A DNA stretch of 64,000 nt from Streptomyces bambusae. GTDB lineage: Bacteria; Actinomycetota; Actinomycetes; Streptomycetales; Streptomycetaceae. The translations under genes were made by a program, and so were the position numbers. Of the stretch, positions 33,715 through 43,075 are shown piece after piece. The stretch lies in assembly GCF_020532645.1 (NCBI RefSeq), contig NZ_JAJAUZ010000045.1, positions 1-64,000 of the forward strand, in the 5' to 3' direction. The notes below the pieces were generated by a model. The model had not been told where the DNA came from. It ran no database searches and saw only the letters and a program-made list of their open reading frames with translations. Within the stretch, counting starts at the first letter, position 1. Each line of letters begins with the position of its first letter.

Positions 33715-34998
33715 TCAGGCGTCGCCGAGCACCGCCCAGGCCGACGCCGGATCGGTCTCCGCCGCCCCCGCCGGCTCCCAGTGGCCGCCCTCCTGCCGGT
33801 ACGGCCACCAGTGCCCGGCCCGGTCCAGGCGCAGCTGCGCCGAACCGTCCGGCGCCGTCCACCGGTTGCCCGCGCACTCCAGCGCCGGCGGGCCGCCGGG
33901 CTCGTCCGCCCAGGCGGCCGCGAGGGCCGCCCGCGCGCGGGCGGCCGGTTCCCCGTCCGGCTGCCACGCCTCCTCCAGTACGGACACCGCCGCGGGGCCG
34001 CCGTACCGCCAGGCACGGACCGCGCGGGCCAGCCCGGGCCGGTCGCGTCCGCCCGCCGCCGCCAGCCGGGCCAGCACCCGCACGTCCTCCGCCGCGGCCG
34101 CCAGCCGTACCAGGTCGTCCGCGAAGGAACGCTCCGGCCGCAGCTCCTGCGCCTCGTGGCCCGGCGCGACGGCGGCCGCCAGCAGCCGGCGGGCCTCCCC
34201 GGCCGCCGCCTCCGCGAGGAACTCCACCGCCCCCGGGTCCAGCCCCTCGCCCGGCTCCGCCTCCACGTCCAGCAGCGCCGGCTGCACCGGCCCCGCCGGC
34301 ACCCGCGGGGGCTCCGGCAGCGGCGGCAGGATCTGCCAGGCCGCGAACGCCTCCGCCGCATCCACCCCCGGCGCCCGCCGCGCCGCACCGTGCGCCCCCG
34401 CCACCACCGATGCGCTGCGCTCCCGCAGCGCATCCAGGACCTCGTGCTCACCCAGCCCGCGGAGCAGGAGCAGCAGGAACGGATCCCGGTCCAGCAGCCG
34501 CGCCAGCTGGTAGCACAGCGCCGCCGTGTGCGCGCAGTGGTCCCACTCCCCGCAGGCGCACCGCGGATCCAGGTCGCCCGTGCCGGGCAGCAGTTCCACC
34601 CCGGCCGCCGCCGCGTCCTGCGCCAGCTCCGGCGGCATCTCGCGGTCGAGCAGCGCCGCGATGTGCCCCGACTCGGCCGCGGCCAGCCCGAGGAAGCGGT
34701 CCCACTCGGCCGGACCGAACCGCTGCAGCAGCACGTCCGTCCGGTGCCGGGTGCCGTCCGGATCGGCCACCACCGCGGTCAGCCGGCCCGGCCGCACCGA
34801 CACCGCACCGACCGCACCGCCGCGCGCGCAACGGCGGCCCCTCTTCAGCTGTTCACCGTCGAGCGCACTGCCCTCCAGCGCCCGCAGCCACGCCTGGCCC
34901 CACCAGGTGACCGCGAACCCCCGGCCACGGGCCGGCGGCAGCGCCTCGAAGGTGCGCTCCGGCCCGTCCCCCGCAGCCCCGTCCCCGTACCCGCTCAC
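33715..34998 (-). CDS. SWIM zinc-finger protein
   Basis: 427 residues from GTG 34998, overlapping the helicase stop (GTGA). The N-terminus ends in FAVTWWGQAWLRALEG, the usual start of bacterial SWIM proteins. The SWIM motif CxCx(n)CxH is visible in RCACGEWDHCAHTAALCYQLA. The rest is Ala/Arg/Leu-rich with no known domain. SWIM proteins bind DNA or protein and in bacteria are typically paired with a SNF2 ATPase, as here. Confidence 0.87.
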   Translation of the reverse strand: MSGYGDGAAGDGPERTFEALPPARGRGFAVTWWGQAWLRALEGSALDGEQLKRGRRCARGGAVGAVSVRPGRLTAVVADPDGTRHRTDVLLQRFGPAEWDRFLGLAAAESGHIAALLDREMPPELAQDAAAAGVELLPGTGDLDPRCACGEWDHCAHTAALCYQLARLLDRDPFLLLLLRGLGEHEVLDALRERSASVVAGAHGAARRAPGVDAAEAFAAWQILPPLPEPPRVPAGPVQPALLDVEAEPGEGLDPGAVEFLAEAAAGEARRLLAAAVAPGHEAQELRPERSFADDLVRLAAAAEDVRVLARLAAAGGRDRPGLARAVRAWRYGGPAAVSVLEEAWQPDGEPAARARAALAAAWADEPGGPPALECAGNRWTAPDGSAQLRLDRAGHWWPYRQEGGHWEPAGAAETDPASAWAVLGDA

Positions 34999-37868
34999 CG
35001 CGGTCCTCCTCCCAGTGCCACCAGCTCCGCCAGCTCCTCGTCGGTCAGTTCCGTCAGCGCGCTCTCGCCGCCCCTGAGCACCGCGTCGGCCAGCGCCCGC
35101 TTCCGCTCCAGCAGCCGGGCGATCCGGTCCTCGACCGTGCCCTCGGCGATCAGCCGGTGCACCTGCACCGGCTGCGTCTGCCCGATCCGGTACGCGCGGT
35201 CCGTCGCCTGGTCCTCCACCGCCGGGTTCCACCACCGGTCGAAGTGCACGACGTGACCGGCCCGGGTCAGGTTCAGACCGGTGCCCGCCGCACGCAGCGA
35301 CAGCAGGAACACCGGCGCCGCCCCGGCCTGGAAGGCGTCCACCAGCTCCTGCCGCCGGGCCAGGGGCGTCGCCCCGTGGAGCAGCAGACTGCCGATGCCG
35401 CGCTCCGCGAGGTGCCGCTCCACGAGCCGGGCCAGCGCCACGTACTGCGTGAACACCAGCACCGCACCGTCCTCGGCGAGGATTGTGTCCAGCAGCTCGT
35501 CGAACAGCTCCAGCTTCCCCGATCGGCCCGCCAGCCGGGGCTGCCGCTCCTTCAGGTACTGCGCCGGGTGGTTGCAGATCTGCTTGAGCGAGGTCAGCAG
35601 CTTCACCACCAGCCCGCGCCGCTCGAACCCGTCCGCCGCCGCGATCTCCGCCAGCGTCTCGCGCACCACCGCCTCGTACAGCACGGTCTGCTCCGCCGTC
35701 AGCGCCACCGGACGGTCGGTCTCCGTCTTCGCCGGCAGCTCCGGCGCAATGCCCGGATCGGACTTGCGCCGCCGCAGCAGGAACGGGCGCACCAGCGCCG
35801 CCAGCCGGGCCGCCGCCTGCGGATCCGTACCGCTCTCCACGCCCGCGTACCGGTTCCGGAAGGCGGACTGACGGCCGAGCAGACCGGGCGTCGTCCAGTC
35901 GAGGACGGCCCACAGCTCGGACAGGCTGTTCTCCACCGGCGTGCCGGTCAGCGCCACCCGGGCCCGCGCCCCGATGGTCCGCAGCGCCCGCGCGGTCCCC
36001 GACCGCGGATTCTTCACGTGCTGGGCCTCGTCGGCCACGACCAGGCCCCACCGCACGCCGGCGAGGTCCGCCGCGTCGAGGCGCATGGTGCCGTACGTGG
36101 TGAGGACGAACCCGTCCCCCGGCCCGTCCGGCAGCCGGCGCCCCGACCCGTGGAAGCGGTGCACCGCGGTGCCGGGCGCGAACCGCTCGATCTCGCGCTG
36201 CCAGTTGCCCATCAGGGAGGCCGGGCACACCACCAGAGTGGGCCCGGCGGTCGCCGGGTCCTGCTGCCGGTGCAGGTGCAGGGCGATCAGGGTGACCGTC
36301 TTGCCGAGGCCCATGTCGTCGGCGAGGCAGCAGCCCAGCCCCAGCGCGGTGGTCCGGGCCAGCCAGTCCAGGCCGCGCAGCTGGTAGTCCCGCAGGGTGG
36401 CGGCGAGCGCCGCGGGGGCCTCCGGCGGGCGGGCACCGGCAGCCTCCGGATCGGCCAGCTGTGCCCGCAGCAGCTCCAGGTCACCGCGCGCGGCCACCGG
36501 TACGGGCACGCCGTCCACTTCGGCGGATCCGGTCAGTACGGCGGCCAGCGCATCGACCGGAGCCAGCTTGCCGTCCTGCCGGGTCAGCGCGCGCCGGGCG
36601 GCCCGCGGGTCGATCAGCACCCACTGGTCGCGCAGCCGTACGAGCGGACGCTTCGCCTCGGCCAGGCGGTCGAGGTCGGCCCGGCCGATCTCTTCGCCGC
36701 CGATCGCGAAGCGCCAGTCGAAGGCGAGCACCGAGCCGGGGGAGAAGAGGGCGGGCGCGGCGCTTCCGCCGCGGACGTCGCGCGGGCCGTCGTCGTCCGG
36801 CAGCCCGATCACCGCCCGGGCGGTCAGCTCGCGGGCGAACTGCCGGGGCCAGTGGACCTGGAACCCCTCGGCGGCGAGGGCCTGCCCGGCCCGGCCCAGG
36901 AGTTCGGCGACGTCCTCGTCGTCGAGGACCACGGCGTCCGGCACCGCTGCGCCGAGCAGCGGCGCGAGCGGCGGCCACACCCGGACGGCCCGGCGCAGGG
37001 CGAGCAGGGCGTCGGGCCGGGGGCCGCCGGCCGCGGCCGTCCCGGGGAGGCCGGCGCGTCCCGTCCACACGTCGGCCGCATCGGCGACCAGAGACGGGTC
37101 GGCCAGGCTGTGCAGCTGGAGCACGCCACGGAAGACGGGCCGGGACGGGTCCGCGCCCGGGCCGTCCGCATCCAGGCCGGACACCTCGATCCGCAGGGAG
37201 AGCCGGATGCCCGCGTCGTGCGCGGCGGCCACCTCGTCGGCCCAGGCCCGGTGCTCGGGACGGCGGTGCGGGGCCGGCGCCGCGAAGGCGGGGCCGCCCG
37301 CGGCCGCCGCTGCGGCGGGCGAGCGCGGCAGGGTGTCGGCGACGGCGTCCAGGAAGGGCCGCAGCAACTCCTCGGGGGCGGGCAGCCGGGCCGGCCCGGC
37401 ACCCGGCAGCGGCACGCAGTGCGCATCGGGCGGCATGGCCGCGGCCAGGTTCCGCAGCTGCTGGAGGTCGTCGGCGTCGAGCGGGCCGACGCGCCAGGAG
37501 TCGTGGCCGCCGGGGGTCAGCCCCGGCAGCAGCAGCCCGCGGGCCGCGAACTCCAGTGCCAGCAGTGCGGCCGCACCCCAGAAGGCCGGCGCGCTGCGGG
37601 CCAGGCCGGCGTCGCCGCGCGCGGCTGCCCGGATCCGGGTCAGGAGCGGGAGCGCGGCGCCGACCGGCAGCGTCACCGCCGGAACTGCGGCGGTTTCCAG
37701 GGCGGGGGTGAGGACGGTGAGTTCCTCGGCCACGGCCGGACCGGCCGGCACCACGTCCACGAGGCCGCCGTCGGAATCCCAGAAGGCGATCCGGCCGGAC
37801 CGGGCCGGATCGCCGGGAAGGAAGGCCGCGGAGCAGTGGATCAGGCCGGAGATCTCGTCGTGGAGCAC
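34995..37868 (-). CDS. SNF2-family ATPase/helicase
   Basis: 957 residues from GTG 37868 with GAGGAA upstream. The N-terminal 470 residues are Ala-rich with the bacterial SNF2_assoc region. ATPase motifs are Q/I in RDYQLRGLDWLA and ADDMGLGKTVTLIAL, Ia VVCPASLMGNWQ, II ADEAQHVKN, III LTGTPVEN, V TGLNLTRAGHVVHFDRWWNP, VI QATDRAYRIGQ. It is a dsDNA translocase or remodeller. It forms an overlapping operon with the SWIM protein gene, suggesting a two-part DNA-processing complex. Confidence 0.93.
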   Translation of the reverse strand: MLHDEISGLIHCSAAFLPGDPARSGRIAFWDSDGGLVDVVPAGPAVAEELTVLTPALETAAVPAVTLPVGAALPLLTRIRAAARGDAGLARSAPAFWGAAALLALEFAARGLLLPGLTPGGHDSWRVGPLDADDLQQLRNLAAAMPPDAHCVPLPGAGPARLPAPEELLRPFLDAVADTLPRSPAAAAAAGGPAFAAPAPHRRPEHRAWADEVAAAHDAGIRLSLRIEVSGLDADGPGADPSRPVFRGVLQLHSLADPSLVADAADVWTGRAGLPGTAAAGGPRPDALLALRRAVRVWPPLAPLLGAAVPDAVVLDDEDVAELLGRAGQALAAEGFQVHWPRQFARELTARAVIGLPDDDGPRDVRGGSAAPALFSPGSVLAFDWRFAIGGEEIGRADLDRLAEAKRPLVRLRDQWVLIDPRAARRALTRQDGKLAPVDALAAVLTGSAEVDGVPVPVAARGDLELLRAQLADPEAAGARPPEAPAALAATLRDYQLRGLDWLARTTALGLGCCLADDMGLGKTVTLIALHLHRQQDPATAGPTLVVCPASLMGNWQREIERFAPGTAVHRFHGSGRRLPDGPGDGFVLTTYGTMRLDAADLAGVRWGLVVADEAQHVKNPRSGTARALRTIGARARVALTGTPVENSLSELWAVLDWTTPGLLGRQSAFRNRYAGVESGTDPQAAARLAALVRPFLLRRRKSDPGIAPELPAKTETDRPVALTAEQTVLYEAVVRETLAEIAAADGFERRGLVVKLLTSLKQICNHPAQYLKERQPRLAGRSGKLELFDELLDTILAEDGAVLVFTQYVALARLVERHLAERGIGSLLLHGATPLARRQELVDAFQAGAAPVFLLSLRAAGTGLNLTRAGHVVHFDRWWNPAVEDQATDRAYRIGQTQPVQVHRLIAEGTVEDRIARLLERKRALADAVLRGGESALTELTDEELAELVALGGGPR

Positions 37869-38030
37869 GCGTTCCTCGGATTCGGCTCGGGCCCCGGGGC
37901 GCCGGGGCCGCCGAGGGTACCCGAAGCCCTGGGCCCGGCGGGAACGGCACGACGGCCCCGCGCGTTGAAGGTGTCAGGAGGCGGGTCGCCGTGGAGCGCC
38001 CGCCGGCTTTGCGGGAAGGGAGGCGCCGCG

Positions 38031-38213
38031 ATGTCGACCCGCGCGAAGGTGGCCGCCGCCGGTGTGGTGGCGGCGGTCGTCCTGTTCTGGACCATCGGAT
38101 TCTGGCCCGGCCTGCTGGTGCTCATCGGGGTGCCGACGGCCGCCTACTTCATGCTCGACCCCTCGCAGCGGCGCCGGATGAAGGGGCTCTCACGCAAGCA
38201 GATAGGCAGGTGA
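38031..38213 (+). CDS. Small membrane protein, 60 aa
   Basis: ATG 38031 with GGAAGGGAGG upstream gives 60 residues: MSTRAKVAAAG, a hydrophobic double stretch to about residue 40 (VVAAVVLFWTIGFWPGLLVLIG), then a basic tail ending SRKQIGR. One or two membrane helices. It is divergent from the helicase. Function unknown. Confidence 0.7.
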   Translation: MSTRAKVAAAGVVAAVVLFWTIGFWPGLLVLIGVPTAAYFMLDPSQRRRMKGLSRKQIGR

Positions 38214-38266
38214 CGGCGGCCGGCCGCCAGGACGGGCCGGCTCGAGACGGGGGAGGGCCCGACACC

Positions 38267-38809
38267 ATGAGCGGTTCCGTCACGGCGGTCAGCAGCAACG
38301 GCACGTACGGCTTCGGCAAGCCCAACCGCGCGCGCATCACACTCCTCGCCGGCCTCGGCGTCGAGGGCGACGTCCATGCCGGGGTCACCGTCAAGCACCG
38401 CTCCCGGGTGGCGCAGGACCCGACCCGGCCGAACCTGCGCCAGGTCCACCTCATCCACCGGGAACTGTTTGACGAGGTCGCGGCCGCGGGCTTCGACGTC
38501 ACGCCCGGCGCACTCGGCGAGAACGTGACGACCGCCGGCATCGACCTGCTCGGCCTGTCCACCGGCACGCTGCTGCGGATCGGCCCCGAAGCCGTCATCG
38601 AGGTCACCGGCCTGCGCAACCCCTGCCGCCAGATCGACGCCTTCCAGGAGGGCCTGCTCAAGCAGGTGGTCGGCCGCACCGACACCGGTGACATCATCCG
38701 CCGCTGCGGCATCATGGCCGTCGTCCGCACCACCGGCACCATCCACCCCGGCGACCTCGTCACCGCCGAGCCCCCGTCCGGCCCGCACGTCCCGCTGCAG
38801 CCGGTCTGA
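38267..38809 (+). CDS. MOSC-domain protein
   Basis: 180 residues from ATG 38267. MOSC signature: GLGVEGDVHAG, RQVHLIHRELFDEV, PGALGENVTTAGIDLL and the conserved Cys in VTGLRNPCRQIDAFQ. MOSC domains bind molybdenum cofactor or carry sulfur; stand-alone forms (YiiM type) reduce N-hydroxylated compounds. Converges on the TrmO-like gene. Confidence 0.88.
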   Translation: MSGSVTAVSSNGTYGFGKPNRARITLLAGLGVEGDVHAGVTVKHRSRVAQDPTRPNLRQVHLIHRELFDEVAAAGFDVTPGALGENVTTAGIDLLGLSTGTLLRIGPEAVIEVTGLRNPCRQIDAFQEGLLKQVVGRTDTGDIIRRCGIMAVVRTTGTIHPGDLVTAEPPSGPHVPLQPV

Positions 38810-38841
38810 CACGGGCCGTACCCGGCCGGGCGGACGGCGCG

Positions 38842-38863
38842 CGGTCCCCGGCCGGGCGGACCG
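38842..38863. terminator. Possible bidirectional terminator
   Basis: CGGTCC (38842-38847) and GGACCG (38858-38863) with a 10-base loop, within a 15-base direct repeat of CCCGGCCGGGCGGAC type, between the convergent MOSC and TrmO genes. The stem is short. Confidence 0.35.
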
Positions 38864-38875
38864 TGCACGGCTCCG

Positions 38876-39388
38876 TCAGTAGTAGTCCCGCATCAGTTCC
38901 ACGGACCACTGCGCCTGCCGGACCTCGCCGCGCGGGCCGAATTCCGTCAGGTACGGCTTGATGTCGAGCACCGGGGTGCCGTCGACCGCGTCCAGGCCCT
39001 CGACGTACACGTCCAGGCCGTCGACCTCGATCAGCCGGCAGCGGGAGACGCCGAGCCGGTTCGGACGGTTCTTGCCGCGCTGGGCGAAGATGCCCACCAG
39101 CGGCCAGTCCGCGTTCCCGCGGGGGTGCCGGGCGCCCGTCTCGATCTTCGACTCGGGCACCCGGTCGAAGTGGTAGACGACCTCCAGGTGTGAGAAGTCC
39201 GCCAGACCGAACAGGGCCTCGGGCGTGAACTGCTCGGAGTCCAGCCGGATCACGGCGCTCTCCCGGCCCCAGTCGTCGTCGAAGGCCTCGGCGCGGCCGC
39301 CCAGCACCCGGCCCACCGGCACACACGTCACCGGCCCGGTGCCCGCCCCGCCGTCGCCCCGCTCCGGCCCGTCCGTCGTCCCCGTCAT
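38876..39388 (-). CDS. TrmO/TsaA-family tRNA methyltransferase
   Basis: 170 residues from ATG 39388 with GGAGGGG upstream; a GTG at 39403 is less likely. Conserved elements are FSHLEVVYHFDRVP, FAQRGKNRPNRLGVSRCRLIEVDG and LDIKPYLTEF. The family is the beta-barrel SAM-dependent enzyme TrmO, which methylates N6 of t6A37 in tRNA. Actinobacterial members are smaller than E. coli TrmO and may act on other targets. Confidence 0.82.
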   Translation of the reverse strand: MTGTTDGPERGDGGAGTGPVTCVPVGRVLGGRAEAFDDDWGRESAVIRLDSEQFTPEALFGLADFSHLEVVYHFDRVPESKIETGARHPRGNADWPLVGIFAQRGKNRPNRLGVSRCRLIEVDGLDVYVEGLDAVDGTPVLDIKPYLTEFGPRGEVRQAQWSVELMRDYY

Positions 39389-39437
39389 CCGCACCCCTCC
39401 CACGACCTCGAACGTTCACCGTCCATGATCGCAGCGA

Positions 39438-40304
39438 TCAGGCCGGGCGAACAGCGATCTTGTCCAGGGAGTCGAGGAGACCGGGGAGTTCGGGCCCGCG
39501 GCCGACCGGGCGCACCTGGCCGGGCTCGTCGTCCAGCAGCACGAAGGCCATGTCGTCGGTCCGGGCGACCATCGACCAGCCCGGCCCGTCCACCCGCAGC
39601 GTCCGGGCCTCGCCGGAGGCGAACGCCGACCGGATCCGGCCCACCGGGGGCGGGTTCTGCACGTACGCGTGCGCCTCGTCCAGGACGCGCCGGACCCCGG
39701 GATGCCCCGGCCCGCCCGAAGCCCCCTCCGCCGCGGGAGCCACGTACTGCTCCCGCCAGGCCGTCCACTGCTCGGCGATCTCGTCCGCTCCCATGCGCCG
39801 CTGGGCGGCCCCCCAGACGTCCGCGCGCGGCGGCGCGAGCGGCACCCGGCCGGTCCCGTCCGCCCCCTGCTCGGGGTCGTGCGGCTCGGGCACTCCCGGC
39901 GCGGCCACCGCCAGGTCCAGCGGCCAGCCCGCCAGGGAGGCCACGATGGTGCGGTCGTCGGGCGAGAGGTCGTACTCCATCCCGCAGTCCCAGGAGGCGA
40001 TGGCCACCGCGACCAGCGAGACGTCGTCGATCACCACGGTCCAGCGCGCACCCGTCTCGTCCTGCCCGAGGACCAGTCCGTACCCCTCGGGGTGGGGATC
40101 CAGCCCCAGCGCCCGGCAGGCCTCCGGATAGTCGTCGCCGAACACGCCCGGGAACCGGGCCGGCGTCAGCAGCTGGGCCGAGAGCACGTACAGCGCCCCC
40201 TCCTCGCCGCCGTCCGCGTCCGCGCCGTCCACCTGCGCACCGCCCGCGGAGCCGGTGTCCGCCACCGCGCCGCCCGCGTCGACGTCCTCGTCCGTCCCGC
40301 TCAC
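39438..40304 (-). CDS. Hypothetical protein, 288 aa
   Basis: GTG 40304 with GGGAGGG upstream. No recognised catalytic motif. The first 35 residues are acidic and Gly/Ala-rich. A folded region follows with LYVLSAQLLTPARFPGVFGDD, GYGLVLGQDETGARWTVVIDD, then GWSMVARTDDMAFVLLDDEPG near the end. High G/C third positions support a real gene. Divergent from the MpaB-like gene. Confidence 0.72.
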   Translation of the reverse strand: MSGTDEDVDAGGAVADTGSAGGAQVDGADADGGEEGALYVLSAQLLTPARFPGVFGDDYPEACRALGLDPHPEGYGLVLGQDETGARWTVVIDDVSLVAVAIASWDCGMEYDLSPDDRTIVASLAGWPLDLAVAAPGVPEPHDPEQGADGTGRVPLAPPRADVWGAAQRRMGADEIAEQWTAWREQYVAPAAEGASGGPGHPGVRRVLDEAHAYVQNPPPVGRIRSAFASGEARTLRVDGPGWSMVARTDDMAFVLLDDEPGQVRPVGRGPELPGLLDSLDKIAVRPA

Positions 40305-40482
40305 GTGCCCTCCCGTTGCCTGTTCGTCGGCGCACCCTAACCAGTGAGTAACCCGGCCGTCGAGAGGCGGCCGGCGGCCATTTCGCCGGCGCCCGCCGCC
40401 GGCGCCCCGCGGCACCCCCGCCCGCGCCCCAAGCCCCGGACGTGCACATAGAGTTGGACCTCCGCCACAGAAGGGAACCGCG

Positions 40483-41442
40483 GTGACGCGCTACGACCGG
40501 CTCAAGGAGATCCTCCGGCTCGACCCCGAGCGGGACTTCCTCACGATCCACCGCCTCACCACGACGTACGAATTCCCCTGGGACTACACCCGCGCCCTGG
40601 AGCTCGCCCTCTACCGGACGTACGCCGTCCCGAGCATCGGCCGGCTGCTGGCCGAGACCGCCGAGTTCACCTCCCGCCCGCAGCGGCGCTACGACGACAC
40701 GGCGCTGCTCCTCGACGCGGTGATCGAGCACGGATTCGACAGCGACCAGGGCCGCACCGCGATCCGCCGCGTCAACCAGATGCACCGCAGCTACGACATC
40801 ACCAACGACGACATGCGGTACGTCTTGTGCACGTTCGTGGTCATCCCGAAGCGCTGGATCGACGCCTACGGCTGGCGCCGGCTGTCCCGCCACGAGCGGA
40901 CGGCGGCCGCCCGCTATTACGCGACCCTCGGCCGGCACCTGGGCATCAAGGACGTCCCGGGCTCCTTCGAGGAGTTCGAGACCTGCCTCGACGCCTACGA
41001 GGCCGAGCACTTCGGCTGGGACGAGGGCGGCCGTAAGGTCTCCGACGCCACCCTCGGCCTGATGGCCTCCTGGTACCCGGCCCCGCTCGCCCCCGCCCTT
41101 CGCACCGCGAGCCTGGCCCTCCTCGACGCCCCGCTGCTGCACGCCTTCCGGTACGAGCCGCCGCACCCGGCGGTGCGCACCCTGGTCCGCGGCACCCTGC
41201 GGCTGCGCGGCCGGGCGGTGCGCCTGCTGCCGCCGCGCCGGACCCCGCATTACGCCCGCCAGAACCCGGAGATCAAGAGCTACCCGGGCGGGTACGCCCT
41301 GTCCGACCTCGGCACGTTCCCGGTCCCGGGGCGCGGGGGCTGCCCGGTCGTCCACGCTCCGGCCGGCGCCGCCGGGGCGCCTGCCACCGCTGCCGCCACC
41401 GCCGCCGGGACCGACGCCGGGGCCGACGCCGCGCCGGCCTGA
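40483..41442 (+). CDS. MpaB/DUF2236-family oxygenase-like protein
   Basis: 319 residues from GTG 40483 with AGAAGGGAA upstream. It has the DUF2236 core seen in latex-clearing protein and MpaB-like oxygenases: RRVNQMHRSYDITNDDMRYVLCTFVVIPKRWI, ERTAAARYYATLGRHLGI, and a later HYARQNPEIKSYPGGY. His and Arg residues in the first segment are the family's heme-ligand region. The last 35 residues are an Ala/Gly/Asp-rich tail. Likely a heme-dependent oxygenase of unknown substrate. Confidence 0.78.
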   Translation: MTRYDRLKEILRLDPERDFLTIHRLTTTYEFPWDYTRALELALYRTYAVPSIGRLLAETAEFTSRPQRRYDDTALLLDAVIEHGFDSDQGRTAIRRVNQMHRSYDITNDDMRYVLCTFVVIPKRWIDAYGWRRLSRHERTAAARYYATLGRHLGIKDVPGSFEEFETCLDAYEAEHFGWDEGGRKVSDATLGLMASWYPAPLAPALRTASLALLDAPLLHAFRYEPPHPAVRTLVRGTLRLRGRAVRLLPPRRTPHYARQNPEIKSYPGGYALSDLGTFPVPGRGGCPVVHAPAGAAGAPATAAATAAGTDAGADAAPA

Positions 41443-41490
41443 CCGGGCTCGGGCGGCACCCCCGGCCGCCGCCCGTGACCGGGGTCCGCG

Positions 41491-42090
41491 TCAGCCCGCC
41501 CGGACCGCCAGCGCGAGGAACCGCGCGTCCTCGTCCGCGTACGACACCAGCTGCCAGCCCGCGGCGGCCAGCACCGGACCGAGGTTCTCCTCGGCCCGCA
41601 GGTCGTCCGGCGTGATCTGGCGGCCGTGCCGGGCGGCCAGCGCCCGGCGCCCGATGGCGTGGAACAGCGCCAGCCGCCCGCCCGGCCGCACCACGCGCGC
41701 CAGCTCGGCCAGGTCCCGCTCCGGATCGGCCAGGTGCGAGACGAGCCCGGCACCGAACACGGCGTCGAGCGAGGCGTCGGCCAGAGGCAGCCGGGACACG
41801 TCGCCGAGCACCAGCAGACCGTCCCGGTCGCGGCCCGCCAGCACCGCCTGCTCCAGCATGGCCGCGGTCAGGTCGAGACCGATCACGGTGCCCTCCGGCC
41901 CGACCGCGCCGCGCAGGTACGGCAGGGCCCGCCCGGTGCCGCACCCCGCGTCGAGCACCCGGTCACCGGGCCGCAGGCCCATCTCGGCCACGCCGACCGC
42001 GAACCTGGGCCCGTCGTCCGGGAACCTGCCGTCCCAGCCGGCGGCGCGCACACCGAAGAACTCCTGGACTCGTGTGGGGTCATCGCTCAT
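41491..42090 (-). CDS. Class I SAM-dependent methyltransferase
   Basis: 199 residues from ATG 42090. SAM motif I is VLDAGCGTGRALPYL, followed by GLDLTAAMLEQA, LLVLGDVSRLPLADASLDAVFGAG and the post-motif VVRPGGRLALFHAIG. This is a UbiE/Methyltransf_11-type fold acting on a small molecule. Substrate unknown. Divergent from the MHYT gene. Confidence 0.87.
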   Translation of the reverse strand: MSDDPTRVQEFFGVRAAGWDGRFPDDGPRFAVGVAEMGLRPGDRVLDAGCGTGRALPYLRGAVGPEGTVIGLDLTAAMLEQAVLAGRDRDGLLVLGDVSRLPLADASLDAVFGAGLVSHLADPERDLAELARVVRPGGRLALFHAIGRRALAARHGRQITPDDLRAEENLGPVLAAAGWQLVSYADEDARFLALAVRAG

Positions 42091-42210
42091 GCGTCCATGA
42101 TCCCCCACCGGAATCCGCCCCCACCGTGCGCAGCCCGCCACCGGAAGTGACCGACCGATCGGGCCCGAACGTATCTCTGTCATATTCCATCGGTTTTCGA
42201 AATGCGCCCC

Positions 42211-42238
42211 TTGTTCGTGCCCTCACCCGGACTAGCGT
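42211..42238 (+). promoter_or_regulatory. Candidate promoter of the MHYT gene (near-leaderless)
   Basis: -35 TTGTTC (42211-42216), a 16-base spacer, -10 TAGCGT (42233-42238). The ATG at 42248 is only 9 bases after the -10 box, so the transcript would start within a few bases of the start codon. Confidence 0.4.
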
Positions 42239-42247
42239 CCCGGGGCC

Positions 42248-43027
42248 ATGGGACACCTGGACCACGCAGCCTTCGGCTGGCTCACTCCCGTGCTGTCATA
42301 CGTGATGGCCTCCATCGGCGCGGCCCTCGGGCTGCGCTGCACCGTCCGCGCGCTCGCCGCCACCGGACGCTCCCGGCGCAACTGGCTGCTCACCGCCGCC
42401 TCCGCCATCGGCACCGGCATCTGGACCATGCACTTCGTGGCCATGCTCGGCTTCAGCGTCACCGGCACCGAGATCCACTACAACGTGCCGCTGACCGTCC
42501 TCAGCCTGCTCGTCGCCGTGGCCGTCGTCGGCGCCGGCGTCTTCGCCGTCGGCTACGGCAAGGACCGGGGCCGCGCCCTCGTCCTCGGCGGCCTCACCAC
42601 CGGACTCGGCGTCGCCAGCATGCACTACCTCGGCATGGCGGCCCTCCGGCTGCACGGCAAGGTCACCTACGACCCGCTCGTCGTCGGACTCTCCGTCGCC
42701 ATCGCGGTCGTCGCCGCCACCGCGGCCCTCTGGGCCGCCCTGAACATCAGGTCGCCGGTCGCCGTGGCCGTCGCCTCCCTGGTCATGGGCGCCGCCGTCA
42801 GCAGCATGCACTACACCGGCATGACGGCCGTCGGCGTCGAGGTCACCCCCTCGGACGCCGCCCTCCCCGGCGCCACGGCGATGCAGTTCATCTTCCCCCT
42901 CGCGGTCGGTCTCGGCTCCTACCTCTTCCTCACCTCCGCCTTCGTCGCCCTCTCCCCGACCGCCGACGAACGTGCCGCCTCCGCCACCGCGCAGCGCCTC
43001 GGGGAGGAAGCCGCGAGCGCGCACTGA
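42248..43027 (+). CDS. MHYT-domain integral membrane sensor protein
   Basis: 259 residues with about seven membrane helices. Three MHYT-type motifs (MHFVAM, MHYLGM, MHYTGM) lie near the outer membrane face and are thought to bind copper and sense O2, CO or NO. Unlike many MHYT proteins there is no GGDEF, EAL or kinase domain attached. The C-terminal 35 residues are cytoplasmic. It precedes conservon 2 by 48 bases on the same strand and could supply its input signal. Confidence 0.88.
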   Translation: MGHLDHAAFGWLTPVLSYVMASIGAALGLRCTVRALAATGRSRRNWLLTAASAIGTGIWTMHFVAMLGFSVTGTEIHYNVPLTVLSLLVAVAVVGAGVFAVGYGKDRGRALVLGGLTTGLGVASMHYLGMAALRLHGKVTYDPLVVGLSVAIAVVAATAALWAALNIRSPVAVAVASLVMGAAVSSMHYTGMTAVGVEVTPSDAALPGATAMQFIFPLAVGLGSYLFLTSAFVALSPTADERAASATAQRLGEEAASAH

Positions 43028-43075
43028 GGCCCGCACCGCCGCACCACCCGCACCGCCACCCGGAACGAGGAGCCC

